Assembly (NCBI RefSeq): GCF_001457815.1
Contig: NZ_LN898218.1
Span: 1-64,000 of the forward strand
Source of the DNA: Vitreoscilla massiliensis
Lineage (GTDB): Bacteria > Pseudomonadota > Gammaproteobacteria > Burkholderiales > Neisseriaceae
Reading direction: 5' to 3'
Length of the DNA stretch: 64,000 nt
This document shows positions 7,020 to 16,777 of the stretch, piece by piece. The first letter of the stretch is position 1. Each line of letters starts with the position of its first letter. The notes beneath the pieces were generated by a model. It did not search any database. It saw only the letters and a list, made by a program, of their open reading frames with translations, and was not told where the DNA came from. A program made the position numbers and the translations under genes.

Positions 7020-8794
7020 TACCCAGCGATTTCATCGACGAATTATTGCAAAAAGTGGACATAGTCGACGTCATAGACGAGGCTGTGCCACTGAAAAAAG
7101 GCGGCCAGAATTATCTGGCCTGCTGCCCGTTTCACAAAGAAAAAACCCCTTCTTTTACCGTCAGCCCAAGCAAACAGTTTTACCACTGCTTCAGCTGCGG
7201 TGCACATGGTAGCGCCATAGGCTTTACCATGGAATACAACGGCATGTCGTTTGTCGATGCCGTTGAAAAATTGGCCGACCGTGTCGGCCTCGTTGTGCCG
7301 CACACCAAAGACAGCATGGCTGTCGACCCGGCAGTAAAAAAAGCCAAGCAACAGCAAAAACTGGCGCTGCAAGACACCACCCGCTTGGCGGCAGAATACT
7401 ATTACCAGCAATTGCCCAAAAATGAACGCGCGCTGGCTTATGCCCACAAGCGTGGCTTGAGCAACGACATCATTGAGACTTACCAAATCGGTTATGTCGG
7501 CGATGCTTGGCAGGCCTTACAGGCCGCTTTCCCAAACGATTACCACAACCCTTTGCTAGAAGAAGCAGGTTTGGTCATAGACAAAGAAGGCAAGCGTTAC
7601 GACCGCTTTCGGGACCGTTTGATGTTTCCGATACGCAATCCATCTGGCCAAGTCATCGGCTTTGGTGGGCGCATCTTGGACAAAGGCGAGCCCAAATACC
7701 TGAATTCGCCCGAAACGCCTTTGTTTGATAAAGGCCGCGAATTGTATGGTTTGTTTGAAGGCAAAGCCGCCATCAAACAGGCCGAACGCGTATTGGTGGT
7801 AGAAGGTTATATGGACGTGGTGGCTTTGGCCCAACAAGGTGTCGGCTATGCCGTGGCCACTTTGGGCACCGCCACTTCCGCCGACCACATCAAAACCCTG
7901 CTGCGCCACAGCGACAAATTGTATTTTTGTTTTGACGGCGACAGCGCCGGCCACAAAGCCGCATGGCGCGCCTTGGAAAATGCACTGCCGCTGCTCAAAG
8001 ACGACAAGTCTTTGGCCTTTTTGTTTTTGCCCGATGGCGAAGACCCAGACAGTTACATCCGCGCACATGGCAAAGCAGCCTTTGAAGACTTGTTGGTACA
8101 CCACAGCCAAGCCTTATCGGCGTATTTGTTTGCCAAATTGACGCAAGGTTTGGATTTGCATCAACACGAACACCAAGCGCGACTGGTACAACAAGCCAGT
8201 CAATTGATCGCTCAAATTGGCAATGCGCCGGCACTTAAATTGCTGCTTAAAAACAATTTAATGGATTTAACTGGCATAGACAGATACGATTTGGCCCAAT
8301 TAATGGGCGAACAAATCAAAACCAAGCCTGTCAAAGCCAAAAACTACCGTTTGCCCGTCATGCCGCCACAAGCGGTCAGCCATACTTTGGTAGAAACCCA
8401 AATCATGTGGCTATTGATAAATCCCAATTGGGCCTCATATATCACTCTACCCGAGTATTGGCCTTTACAAGGTGATTATGCGTGTTTAGCAGATCTGGCA
8501 GATATGTTAAAATCATCACCCGCACCAATGAGCACCGCCCGCGTTTTGGAGTTGATGCGCGACAGCATCCATGCAAATGCCATTAACCAATTAATGCGTC
8601 ATGTGTCGCAATACATGGAAGGCTTTGTGAACTCCAGTCCTGAAGACGAACAAGGCTTTCAGGACGGCATGCAGCGCTTGTTAAAAGAATTAAAAGCACA
8701 GCAAATCCAAGATTTGGTGCTTAAAAACAGTACAGTAGGTCTGAGTAACGATGAAAACCGTTTGCTAGTGGCACTGATCAGTGACCGGCCTTAA
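7016..8794 (+). CDS. dnaG: DNA primase
   Basis: A 592-residue primase that lays RNA primers at the replication fork. It has the N-terminal CHC2 zinc finger (CCPFHKEKTPSF...FYHCFSCG, residues ~36-63), the RNA polymerase core with RDRLMFPI and GFGGRILD, and the Toprim domain with the VEGYMDVVAL glutamate and the DGDSAG acidic pair. The C-terminal ~130 residues are the variable helicase-binding domain. A copy of the uptake-like element lies in-frame at about 7508-7521. Coupled to yqeY by ATGA; rpoD begins 72 bases after the stop. Confidence 0.96.
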   Translation: MIPSDFIDELLQKVDIVDVIDEAVPLKKGGQNYLACCPFHKEKTPSFTVSPSKQFYHCFSCGAHGSAIGFTMEYNGMSFVDAVEKLADRVGLVVPHTKDSMAVDPAVKKAKQQQKLALQDTTRLAAEYYYQQLPKNERALAYAHKRGLSNDIIETYQIGYVGDAWQALQAAFPNDYHNPLLEEAGLVIDKEGKRYDRFRDRLMFPIRNPSGQVIGFGGRILDKGEPKYLNSPETPLFDKGRELYGLFEGKAAIKQAERVLVVEGYMDVVALAQQGVGYAVATLGTATSADHIKTLLRHSDKLYFCFDGDSAGHKAAWRALENALPLLKDDKSLAFLFLPDGEDPDSYIRAHGKAAFEDLLVHHSQALSAYLFAKLTQGLDLHQHEHQARLVQQASQLIAQIGNAPALKLLLKNNLMDLTGIDRYDLAQLMGEQIKTKPVKAKNYRLPVMPPQAVSHTLVETQIMWLLINPNWASYITLPEYWPLQGDYACLADLADMLKSSPAPMSTARVLELMRDSIHANAINQLMRHVSQYMEGFVNSSPEDEQGFQDGMQRLLKELKAQQIQDLVLKNSTVGLSNDENRLLVALISDRP

Positions 8795-8866
8795 GCCAAT
8801 ACAGCAAACCAAACGGACAGCACGTTGCTTGTGATATCCTCCGCAACCTTAAGCTTTGAGAACAGT

Positions 8867-10828
8867 ATGGCAAATCAAAACCCTAAAAAACAAGAACTTG
8901 AGCAAGACACTCATGATGATGCACCTTTGAGTGTGGAGGAACAACGTGCGCGTTTGCGTCAGTTGATTATTTTGGGCAAAGAGCGCGGCTACATCACTTA
9001 TGCCGAGATCAATGACCATTTGCCAGACGATGTGTCCGATACCGATCAAATCGAAAACATCGTCAGCATGATTTCTGGCTTGGGCATCCAAGTATCGGAA
9101 GAAGCACCCGATGCCGATTCATTATTGATGAACGATGGCGCCACTGGTGTGACCGACGAAGATGCCGTGGCCGAAGCCGAAGCTGCTTTGTCTAGCGTGG
9201 ATTCAGAATTTGGCCGCACCACCGACCCTGTGCGCATGTACATGCGTGAAATGGGTCAAGTGGACTTATTGACCCGTGAAGACGAAATCATCATTGCCAA
9301 AAAAATTGAACGCGCCCTGCGCAATATGGTGGAAGCCATCAGCGCCTGCCCTAGCACCATTGAAGAAATCTTGGGCTTGATGCAACGCGTTCGCGATGAT
9401 GAAATTCGTGTTGACGAGGTGGTTGAAGCCATTATCGATCCAGAGGAAGAAGAAGCGGCCTTAAACGCCATCGCCGAAGAAGCCTCTGAAGCGGCTTTGG
9501 CAGAAGACGATGAAGCCGAAGCCGATGTGGATGCCGAAGAAGACGAAGACGAAGAAGTGGGCGAAGAAGATGGTGCTGCCATCGCCAGCGCCAACTTGGA
9601 AGAATTGCGTCAAAACGCCTTGGCCCATTTTGAAATCGTGTCAGTGAAATTTGACAATATGGTCGTGGTGTTAGAAAAACATGGCAGCGCCCATCCTGAA
9701 TACGTAGCTGCACGCCAAGCCATTACCGAAGACTTGTTAAAAGTACGTTTTGCTACCCGCCAAATCGAAAGCCTGTGTGAAAGCTTGCGCCAACGCGTGA
9801 ACACCATCCGCCATTTGGAACGCGGCATCCGTGATATTTGTGTCAACAATGTGCACATGCCTTTGGAGTATTTCCGTGAGCATTTCGCACCTAATATGGT
9901 CGATGTGAACTGGGTTGAAAATGAGTTAGACCGCAGCCACAAAGATTGGAACAATGCGTTAGAGCGTTTCAAATTCTCCATCATGGAAAAGCAAACCAAA
10001 TTATTGGATTTGCAAAAACTGTCGCGCTTGTCGATTGAAGAATTAAAAGACATCAACAAAGACATGGCACGCGGCGAACGTGAATCTGCTTCGGCCAAAC
10101 AAGAAATGATTCAAGCCAACTTGCGTTTGGTGATTTCGATTGCGAAAAAATACACCAACCGCGGTTTGCAATTCTTGGACTTGATTCAAGAAGGCAATAT
10201 CGGCTTGATGAAAGCGGTAGACAAATTTGAATACCGCCGTGGTTACAAATTCTCGACTTACGCCACTTGGTGGATTCGTCAGGCCATTACCCGCTCGATT
10301 GCCGACCAAGCACGCACCATCCGTATTCCGGTGCACATGATTGAAACCATCAATAAAATGAACCGCATTTCACGCCAATACTTGCAAGAAACGGGCGAGG
10401 AGCCAGATTCTGCCAAATTGGCTGAATTGATGGAAATGCCAGAAGACAAAATCCGCAAAATCATGAAGATTGCCAAAGAGCCTATCTCCATGGAAACCCC
10501 AATTGGTGATGATGATGATTCACACTTGGGCGACTTCATTGAAGATGCGAACAATGTCGCCCCTTCTGATGCCGCCATGTACTCAGGCTTGCGTGAAGTG
10601 ACCAAGGAAGTCTTGGAAAGCTTAACCCCACGCGAAGCCAAAGTCTTGCGCATGCGTTTTGGTATTGATATGAATACCGATCACACATTGGAAGAAGTGG
10701 GCAAACAGTTTGATGTGACCCGTGAACGCATACGTCAGATTGAAGCAAAGGCCTTGCGCAAATTGCGTCACCCTACTCGCTCTGAGCGCTTAAAAAGTTT
10801 CTTAGACAGTGAAGAAAATAAGCAATAA
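8867..10828 (+). CDS. rpoD: primary sigma factor (sigma-70, RpoD)
   Basis: A 653-residue housekeeping sigma factor. Start ATG 8867 (MANQNPKKQ) is preferred to 8825. Region 1.1 is N-terminal, then region 1.2 with DPVRMYMREMG. A long non-conserved acidic insert (runs of E/D/A, about residues 190-240) follows. Regions 2.1-2.4 include LRLVISIAKKYTNRGLQFLDLIQEGNIGLMKAV and YKFSTYATWWIRQAITRSIADQ. Region 3 holds RIPVHMIETINKMNR, and region 4.2 VTRERIRQIEAKALRKLRHP binds the -35 element. It is the last gene of the rpsU-yqeY-dnaG-rpoD block. Confidence 0.97.
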   Translation: MANQNPKKQELEQDTHDDAPLSVEEQRARLRQLIILGKERGYITYAEINDHLPDDVSDTDQIENIVSMISGLGIQVSEEAPDADSLLMNDGATGVTDEDAVAEAEAALSSVDSEFGRTTDPVRMYMREMGQVDLLTREDEIIIAKKIERALRNMVEAISACPSTIEEILGLMQRVRDDEIRVDEVVEAIIDPEEEEAALNAIAEEASEAALAEDDEAEADVDAEEDEDEEVGEEDGAAIASANLEELRQNALAHFEIVSVKFDNMVVVLEKHGSAHPEYVAARQAITEDLLKVRFATRQIESLCESLRQRVNTIRHLERGIRDICVNNVHMPLEYFREHFAPNMVDVNWVENELDRSHKDWNNALERFKFSIMEKQTKLLDLQKLSRLSIEELKDINKDMARGERESASAKQEMIQANLRLVISIAKKYTNRGLQFLDLIQEGNIGLMKAVDKFEYRRGYKFSTYATWWIRQAITRSIADQARTIRIPVHMIETINKMNRISRQYLQETGEEPDSAKLAELMEMPEDKIRKIMKIAKEPISMETPIGDDDDSHLGDFIEDANNVAPSDAAMYSGLREVTKEVLESLTPREAKVLRMRFGIDMNTDHTLEEVGKQFDVTRERIRQIEAKALRKLRHPTRSERLKSFLDSEENKQ

Positions 10829-10886
10829 TCTGCTTTAAGGGCTTTTAATCAAGCGGCATTTTTGTTATACTTCCGCTTCTTCTTAA

Positions 10887-10962
<76 letters not shown>

Positions 10963-10992
10963 ATTTGCCTTATTTGATAAGGTTTACAGATT

Positions 10993-11016
10993 AGCCACCA
11001 ATACGGTGGCTTTTTT
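10993..11016 (+). terminator. intrinsic terminator after the tRNA
   Basis: AGCCACC (10993-10999) pairs with GGTGGCT (11005-11011), then TTTTT. Confidence 0.75.
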
Positions 11017-11427
11017 GTTTTTATTTATAGACGGTTTTGTAGACGGTCATCTATCACATCACAGATATGAGCATCATTGGCACTTGTGTGAGCCCCACCA
11101 ATTTAACCCATGTCCATCCATGGTGAGATTTATTAAATATCCATGCCATGTCCATTTAACACTCTCTAAGCCATTGCTTAAAGTGTCTGCTATTGGAATG
11201 AAGCACTTCCCTTTGCCCAGATTCAACGTCCCTGTGCACCACAACTATTTTGGGTTGAATCCAGCTCATCTATGCACAAGCAATTTGTCCCACTCTTGCA
11301 TTCAGCCTGTAACTTATGCCAATTTGCTTTAAGTTTTAAGCATAATGATGTACTAAGCCATCAAAATATGCCACAAACTAACGCGCTAACATTTTTTTAC
11401 ATTCAACCCGAATAATGGGTTTATTAA

Positions 11428-11447
11428 CATGTTGACTTGTCAACATG
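11428..11447. promoter_or_regulatory. 20-base palindrome, possible operator
   Basis: CATGTTGAC and GTCAACATG are perfect inverted arms around TT. A TACAAT (11463-11468) lies just downstream, so a regulator bound here could control a promoter for the 916-aa gene about 255 bases further on. The binding protein is unknown. Confidence 0.45.
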
Positions 11448-11702
11448 ATGGTTTAATTGTTCTACAATACGCGCCATTATTGAAACTTATTGTTGCAAAT
11501 TTCTATTACGCATAATCATTCAACATAGATATATTCTAATAAAAATCAATATCTAACATCTCAATTGAATAAATCATTAATATAAAAATTAAATCATAGT
11601 ATTGAAAAAAACTTTAGTGTAGAATCACTACTTAATTAATATACTAATAATTAAATACCCTTTTATTTCCACTTCTTTTTTTATTTTTTCCTCTACAAAT
11701 AT

Positions 11703-14453
11703 ATGACAAATAAACAAACAGCAATCATTGCTTTGGGCTTAATCACCGAAGCAAAAAAGCCCCCCTCTGTAACTATGCTCAATCAACAAGCAGAGGATTA
11801 TCTTGCAGCGCAATTGTCCAGCAGCCTTGACACCAACCATGTGCCAACAAGCTTTTTACAGCAACAACACTGCATTGATGTACCACGTCAATTGCTGATC
11901 GATATTTTGCCTTTTGTGGAGGATGGATGCCATCCCACATCTGAACTGGCGCCTACCGACTACCACCACTCCCGTCGCTATGCGCGCTATTTGTTCAGCA
12001 ATACCCAACAGCTGTTTTGGAATACTTTAACTGCCCTATTTGATGAGCATAAGAACGATCTTGAACACATCATCATGTTCATAGACATGGGAGATGCGTT
12101 TGCCAATGCAATCTGGATTGATTGTTTGATGGCCTTGCAACAACGTTATCCTGAAGCTTCGTATTTCCCAGTATTCATGTTTCCAGACATGAGCACCATG
12201 AACGCAGCACAGCGAGCCAATATCGGTGCAGCGGCCTTGGAATTGAAACAATTCAGCTCAAAACAATGGCAGCCACAAGACATCAATACCGGTGAAAATT
12301 ACAATACCGATGCGCCTTTGTGGTCGGCTGCGTACATTCAAGCCATTCCGAAAGAACAACATGAGCGTTGCTATCTGAATTTGGCCAACAACATTGTCCA
12401 TTTGGCAATCAGCCGTCAGCAACAATTGCACGCCACGATGGCGAACTATTGTCCCTCCAGCCAATCAGTGGCCATGCAAGACCACGATTTGCCGCAATTT
12501 ACTTCGCTGTATCACAATTATGTCGATTTCGATTGGAATGGCCTCAATGAGGTATTAAATCAACAAGTCGAGTTGCAGGCAGCGAAATGGTTGCCTTACC
12601 AAGCCCACACACCCGATTTTTTTGATGTGGCACGGCTGCAAGAACTGAAATTGATCTTGAGCTCAGCACAATTGGGTTTGGTGCCACATGCCGCAGATTC
12701 CGCTTGGCAAGACATCAATGCGGTATGGACTTTACAAGCCCAAGACCATTTACAAAGCCAGCCTGAAGGCAATTGGCACACCCAATTGCAGCAATTAAGC
12801 CAACATTTACGCCATGTCTACCAACAGACGTTTTGCGGTGTCGGCGTCACCCGCTATTTTGATGTCAGCGAAGCGGCCATCAAGCAAGTGGTCACCGAAC
12901 ATGCCAGTGAAGTGGAACAAGCCCTGATCCAATTGTGGCAAGATGGCCATGCCAGTTTGTTTGATTTGAAAAACATACTGGAAACCCTCATTGGACACGA
13001 CATCGAACGCCACCAAACCTTGGCCTTGCAATTGGAAACCTTGGCACGTGAAATCAATGCCTACAGCAAATGGTTTAAAACCATCGAACAGACTTGGCAT
13101 GAGGCTGACAAAGCAACACGCCACCAATTGACGCAGCAATACCCATTGCAACAGACTATGGGCAAAATGGTGCATGCGTTTGCACAGCGCAGCCATTACC
13201 AAGCCACTTTGTATGCCAGTGAATTGCTCACCGGTTTACAACACCAATACTTGCAATTGCACCAACAATTGGACGATTTAATCGATGCATGCCAATTACA
13301 GGCCGCATCTGCGCAAGCGACACTCACGCCACAATTAAGCAATGACGCCCCTGCTTGGCAACGCAAACAATACAATCAAATGAATTGTGCGTTTACCTTA
13401 GCGCCGAACCAAAACAGTGTGGAAGCTTGTGCGACCTTGTTGGCAGAATCGGTGCAGCATTTGGTAGCAGACGTACAAGAGCGTTGTGCTCACAGTGGTT
13501 CTTTGGCAGCGATGTTGCCAATATTGCAATCGCAGTGGCAACACACAGACCCCACATCACCAGCATCAGACCTCCATCAGCATGTCTTGCCAGAATCATT
13601 GCGCCAGCACATCGTGCGACAACGCATTGTTGATTTGGATGCACAGCAAATACAAATGTTGAGCATGGGTGCCTTGGGTGATTTGCAAAAGAAAGTGGGC
13701 CGACTCACACCCGATTTACAGCCCTTGTTGGATTACCAGCAACAGCAACATGACTTCTCATTTTGGGCGGCGCATCCCCATTTAAAACCGCTGTTTGAAA
13801 ATAAGGCTGTGCGTTTGGCTTTTCGCCATCAAGGTTTGGCCGTGCCCAATGACTTACAGAATAATGACGTGGCCGCAGTCAAATGTGTGTACGCTCATGC
13901 CGTACATTTAGAAGAATGGCTGCAAATGCCCATGTGCATCAAGGCTTACCAAAGCTACAGCCATGATGAAACCGCGCTGCTGCATTTGCACATCGAGGGC
14001 AATAATTTGCACATCGCCGATTTGCAACAAAAAAGCTGGAACCGCAACCGCGACTTGATACGCCAACAATTGCTATTGGCTTATGCCTCAGGCAGTTTGT
14101 ATGCCCACAATGCCGACATTTACTGTTTGCACCTGCAAGCGACTGAAGCGGTGTATTTCAAGCATTTAAGCCTGAACGACATCGTCGACCACATCAGCTT
14201 GCACGACATGAAGTCTTTGTTGCACAAACATGAGCAAGAATACCTCAGTTTGCAAAACCAGACCCAGCTGATTCAGAGCAATTTGAAATCGGCTTTGCGC
14301 CACATTCAAGCCGAAACCTTGAGCAATGGCAAACTGCCAGAAGATGCTTCTTGGCAAGAGGCAGGCAGCTTTATTGCATGGAATCGCGCGGCTAAGAAAT
14401 TGCAAAAGCGCTGGTTTAGCCACAACGATGAAGTGGTGTTGCAAGTGGGTTAA
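11703..14453 (+). CDS. large orphan protein with a degenerate tubulin-like segment
   Basis: A 916-residue protein, Gln/His-rich, without signal peptide or clear membrane spans. I do not recognise a characterised family. Around residues 120-190, a hydrophobic strand (IIMFIDMGD), a helix (ANAIWIDCLMALQQRYPEA), a strand (YFPVFMFPDMS) and a helix with NIGAAALELKQF follow the order seen in bacterial tubulin-like proteins around their glycine-rich GTP loop. The GGGTGSG loop itself is absent. The rest looks largely helical. There is no clear ribosome site before ATG 11703, and a long AT-rich leader precedes it. It stands alone between the tRNA and a glycosyltransferase. The gene is real by length and base use; the tubulin link is a weak inference. 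Confidence 0.75.
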   Translation: MTNKQTAIIALGLITEAKKPPSVTMLNQQAEDYLAAQLSSSLDTNHVPTSFLQQQHCIDVPRQLLIDILPFVEDGCHPTSELAPTDYHHSRRYARYLFSNTQQLFWNTLTALFDEHKNDLEHIIMFIDMGDAFANAIWIDCLMALQQRYPEASYFPVFMFPDMSTMNAAQRANIGAAALELKQFSSKQWQPQDINTGENYNTDAPLWSAAYIQAIPKEQHERCYLNLANNIVHLAISRQQQLHATMANYCPSSQSVAMQDHDLPQFTSLYHNYVDFDWNGLNEVLNQQVELQAAKWLPYQAHTPDFFDVARLQELKLILSSAQLGLVPHAADSAWQDINAVWTLQAQDHLQSQPEGNWHTQLQQLSQHLRHVYQQTFCGVGVTRYFDVSEAAIKQVVTEHASEVEQALIQLWQDGHASLFDLKNILETLIGHDIERHQTLALQLETLAREINAYSKWFKTIEQTWHEADKATRHQLTQQYPLQQTMGKMVHAFAQRSHYQATLYASELLTGLQHQYLQLHQQLDDLIDACQLQAASAQATLTPQLSNDAPAWQRKQYNQMNCAFTLAPNQNSVEACATLLAESVQHLVADVQERCAHSGSLAAMLPILQSQWQHTDPTSPASDLHQHVLPESLRQHIVRQRIVDLDAQQIQMLSMGALGDLQKKVGRLTPDLQPLLDYQQQQHDFSFWAAHPHLKPLFENKAVRLAFRHQGLAVPNDLQNNDVAAVKCVYAHAVHLEEWLQMPMCIKAYQSYSHDETALLHLHIEGNNLHIADLQQKSWNRNRDLIRQQLLLAYASGSLYAHNADIYCLHLQATEAVYFKHLSLNDIVDHISLHDMKSLLHKHEQEYLSLQNQTQLIQSNLKSALRHIQAETLSNGKLPEDASWQEAGSFIAWNRAAKKLQKRWFSHNDEVVLQVG

Positions 14454-14520
14454 TCCCCCTTACATATGTCCGCTACGACCCACACAGGCAATCTTCTTAA
14501 CGGTTTTCATCACACACAAC

Positions 14521-14562
14521 AAGCGGCCTGTAAACCCCTAGCTAAGGTTTACAGGCCGCTTT
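14521..14562. terminator. uptake-sequence-like inverted pair 4, shared terminator
   Basis: AAGCGGCCTGTAAACC and GGTTTACAGGCCGCTTT form a long hairpin between two convergent genes (916-aa gene and glycosyltransferase), so it can end both transcripts. Confidence 0.8.
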
Positions 14563-14587
14563 CTTTGCTGTCTGAGAATTAACGCCC

Positions 14588-15673
14588 TTATTCTGCCAAC
14601 AATTGCAACAAACGTTGGGTATTGAATTGCGGTGAAAACTGCTGTCTGACCTGCGTTTGTCCCGCTGCCGCCAAGCGTTGCATTTCTTGCGGATGGGTCA
14701 AGCCGTAATCCATCGCCTCTGCCCACGCCACTGGCGTGGCTTCGCTCACAATCAAGCCAGTTTGCTGGTGTTGCACAGTCTCAGGGATACCGCCAACATT
14801 GCTGACGATAACTGGCACGCCCAAGCCCAAAGCCTCGATTTGTACCATGCCCAAAGGCTCTAACAGCGATGGCATCACCAGCAATTGCGCTCGCCGCAGC
14901 GCCGGTGCCACCGCACTGAGTTCCCCCAGCCACACCTTATCGCTCAAACCCAATTGCGCGATTTGCTCCAACAAAGGCTGCTTCTTGCCACCACCAGCCA
15001 GTATCAACACCAGCTTGGGATGGCGTTCCAACAATTTCGCCATTGCCGCCAACACAATGTGGTGGCCTTTTTCACGCCGAAACATGCCCACTTGGATGAT
15101 GACCTCGGCCTCAGGCCGCGCTGCCAACCACTGTTGCAAATCTTCAGGCAAGACCGCATCGTGTTGTCCATCCAGCTTGGCAAAATCCACCCCTGGATAC
15201 ACCACCTCAACGCGCTTGCTTGGAAACTGTTTTTGTATCTGTGCCTGCATGAATTGACTCGGCACCATCACCACATCCAAAGGCAATACAGATTGCCAAG
15301 ATTTCTTCTTGTCATTGGTGTAATACGTACGCGAACGAATGATTTTCGGGCGTTGGCGCAGCCACAAACAGGCAATGCTCAAATTATTGGCATCGTGGCC
15401 GCTGTGGCAAACACACGCTGTCGGTTGGTAATGTTTGATGGCTTGCAAAATGCCGCGCATGGTGGGCAGATGGGCGCTGTTGCGAAACGGCAAGGTGATG
15501 GTGGTCAATTGTCTGGCCTGAGCATGCGCCGCAATCAAGCCTTGCTCGGCACACAGCAACACGCACAGATAGCCTTCTTGTTGTAAAGCCTGCATTTGCT
15601 GTAATAATTGCCACTCTTGCCCGCCCATATTTTTTGAGCTCTCTAAAAACAACACCGCTTTTTGCTTGTTCAT
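14588..15673 (-). CDS. family-4-type glycosyltransferase
   Basis: A 361-residue GT-B fold glycosyltransferase. The N-terminal domain has SSKNMGGQEWQLLQQ near residue 12, the usual sugar-acceptor side. The C-terminal domain has VGMFRREKGHHIVLAAM, the LVLILAGGGK strand and the nucleotide-sugar motif MPSLLEPLGMVQIEALGLGVPVIVSNVGGIPE, where the two glutamates of the E-x7-E pattern are intact. It likely adds a sugar to lipooligosaccharide or another envelope glycan, though the substrate cannot be told. The start MNKQKAVLFLESSK fits family N-termini better than the in-frame ATG at 15721. It stands alone, convergent with the 916-aa gene. Confidence 0.88.
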   Translation of the reverse strand: MNKQKAVLFLESSKNMGGQEWQLLQQMQALQQEGYLCVLLCAEQGLIAAHAQARQLTTITLPFRNSAHLPTMRGILQAIKHYQPTACVCHSGHDANNLSIACLWLRQRPKIIRSRTYYTNDKKKSWQSVLPLDVVMVPSQFMQAQIQKQFPSKRVEVVYPGVDFAKLDGQHDAVLPEDLQQWLAARPEAEVIIQVGMFRREKGHHIVLAAMAKLLERHPKLVLILAGGGKKQPLLEQIAQLGLSDKVWLGELSAVAPALRRAQLLVMPSLLEPLGMVQIEALGLGVPVIVSNVGGIPETVQHQQTGLIVSEATPVAWAEAMDYGLTHPQEMQRLAAAGQTQVRQQFSPQFNTQRLLQLLAE

Positions 15674-15721
15674 CTGTTTCCATCTTATCTCAACGCCGAC
15701 AGACGCTGTTTGTGTGTGCAT

Positions 15722-16046
15722 TACTCAGTGTATATGCGGCCTGTAAAGCGCTTACAGGCCGCATATACACTCGCGCCGCCCATTTTAAAGGCTAGCGGCC
15801 TTGCTGTGTATCTTTATTGCGCACCCTAAGCTTGCACACCCTCACCGTGCGCAGCATCGACGCCATACAAAATCGCCGTGACATCAAGCCGCCCTGCCCA
15901 TGCCATGAATGCGGTAAAATAGCGCGCTTATTGCCATGATGTGGCAAGCTTAACGCCGCTTAACGCGGGTTTGATTTAAAACAGGGCCGTTTTTAACCAT
16001 TGCAGTAAAGTGGATTTCACCCACTGTTACGTTCTTAAGGAATGTC
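15722..16046. other. intergenic region before the azurin gene
   Basis: No gene seen. It holds uptake-like pair 5 and, presumably, divergent promoters for the glycosyltransferase and azurin genes; no promoter is clear enough to place. Confidence 0.5.
15729..15769. repeat. uptake-sequence-like inverted pair 5
   Basis: TGTATATGCGGCCTGTAA and TTACAGGCCGCATATACA are near-perfect inverted arms. It lies between two divergent genes, where a terminator is not expected. Confidence 0.75.
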
Positions 16047-16643
16047 ATGAACCATCTTCATCATCCGCTTACTTTGGCCGTTTTGGCCTGTATGGCTTTG
16101 GGCTTGAGCGCTTGTGGCGGCGAATCCAGCACGCCCGCACCCACACCTCCGGCAGCCAGTAGCGCCGCGCCTGCCAGCACACCAAGCAACGATGCCGTAA
16201 CGGCCAGTGCCGTGGCAGCCAGCAGCACGGCCCCTGCTGCTTCCGCCGTGGCCACAGACAGCGCCTGCAGCTTTGATTTGTCTGGCAACGATGCCATGCA
16301 ATACAGCGTCAAAGAAATCAGCATACCCGCGTCTTGCCAGCAATTCACCATCCACTTCAAGCATGCGGGCAGCATGCCTAAGGCGGCCATGGGTCACAAT
16401 GTGGTCATCGCCAAAACCGAAGATTTGACCGCCGTGATTAAAGATGGCTTAAAAGCGGGTCCAGCGGCCGATTACGTCAAAGTCGGTGACACACGCGTGT
16501 TGGCCAAAACCAAGCTCTTGGGCGGCGGCGAATCCGACAGCCTGACAGTGGATGTGGCTGCCTTAAAAGCAGCGCCGTATTCGTTTATCTGCACCTTCCC
16601 TGGCCACACAGGCACGATGCGCGGCGTGTTGGTGGTGAAATAA
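16047..16643 (+). CDS. azu: azurin-type cupredoxin lipoprotein
   Basis: A 198-residue outer-membrane-type lipoprotein with a blue-copper domain. The signal peptide ends in the lipobox LSAC with lipidated C23. An Ala/Pro/Ser/Thr-rich linker (~25-70) follows, then an azurin domain with copper ligands H117 (MGHNVV), C182, H187 (FICTFPGH) and M191, plus a probable C74-C97 disulfide. The layout matches the Neisseria Laz/H.8 azurin. It likely carries electrons in the periplasm, for example toward cytochrome peroxidase or nitrite reductase, or protects against oxidants. ATG 16047 follows AAGGA. The prophage lies 38 bases after its stop, between the gene and its former terminator. Confidence 0.93.
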   Translation: MNHLHHPLTLAVLACMALGLSACGGESSTPAPTPPAASSAAPASTPSNDAVTASAVAASSTAPAASAVATDSACSFDLSGNDAMQYSVKEISIPASCQQFTIHFKHAGSMPKAAMGHNVVIAKTEDLTAVIKDGLKAGPAADYVKVGDTRVLAKTKLLGGGESDSLTVDVAALKAAPYSFICTFPGHTGTMRGVLVVK

Positions 16644-16675
16644 ACGTTTAAACTGATGACATCTGTCATGCAAAC

Positions 16676-16681
16676 CAAAAT
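16676..16681. repeat. prophage target-site duplication, left copy
   Basis: CAAAAT lies directly before the TG that opens the prophage. The same six bases lie directly after the CA that closes it (55535-55540). Confidence 0.8.
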
Positions 16682-16697
16682 TGTAAGGCGGCGACGG

Positions 16698-16767
16698 CTT
16701 TTAAACTAAACCGCGTCGCCTTTTGAACCAAATCTTACCGCGAAAAGCATCCGCTTTTGAACCAAAT
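16698..16767. promoter_or_regulatory. left-end transposase-binding-like sites L1-L3
   Basis: Three copies of CTTTTRAACYAAAY lie at 16698-16711, 16720-16733 and 16754-16767 in the same orientation. Right-end copies point inward from the other side. Three sites per end is the Mu MuA-binding arrangement. A GGCGACG/CGTCGCC stem spans L1 and the gap to L2. Confidence 0.75.
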
Positions 16768-16777
16768 ACCGCAATTT

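Larger units (their letters stand above)
10963..11702. other. AT-rich non-coding leader before the 916-aa gene
   Basis: No supported gene in 740 bases. It holds the tRNA-downstream terminator, a short tandem TAGACGG repeat near 11029-11047, a 20-base palindrome at 11428-11447, a possible -10 TACAAT at 11463-11468, and a very AT-rich final 200 bases. Its base composition is well below the flanking core genes, which suggests a long regulated leader or acquired DNA. Confidence 0.5.

Noticed and set aside
11006..11332. 108-residue frame after the tRNA
   Set aside because: Begins inside the terminator T-run, no ribosome site, composition like non-coding DNA.
14885..15586. 233-residue plus-strand frame
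   Set aside because: Antisense shadow of the glycosyltransferase, which has clear motifs.
16687..16724. GGCGACG/CGTCGCC stem plus TTTT as the azurin terminator
   Set aside because: It lies inside the prophage by the TG/CAAAAT boundary and overlaps transposase-type sites; the host terminator is the hairpin now at 55541-55570. It could still end azurin transcripts today.
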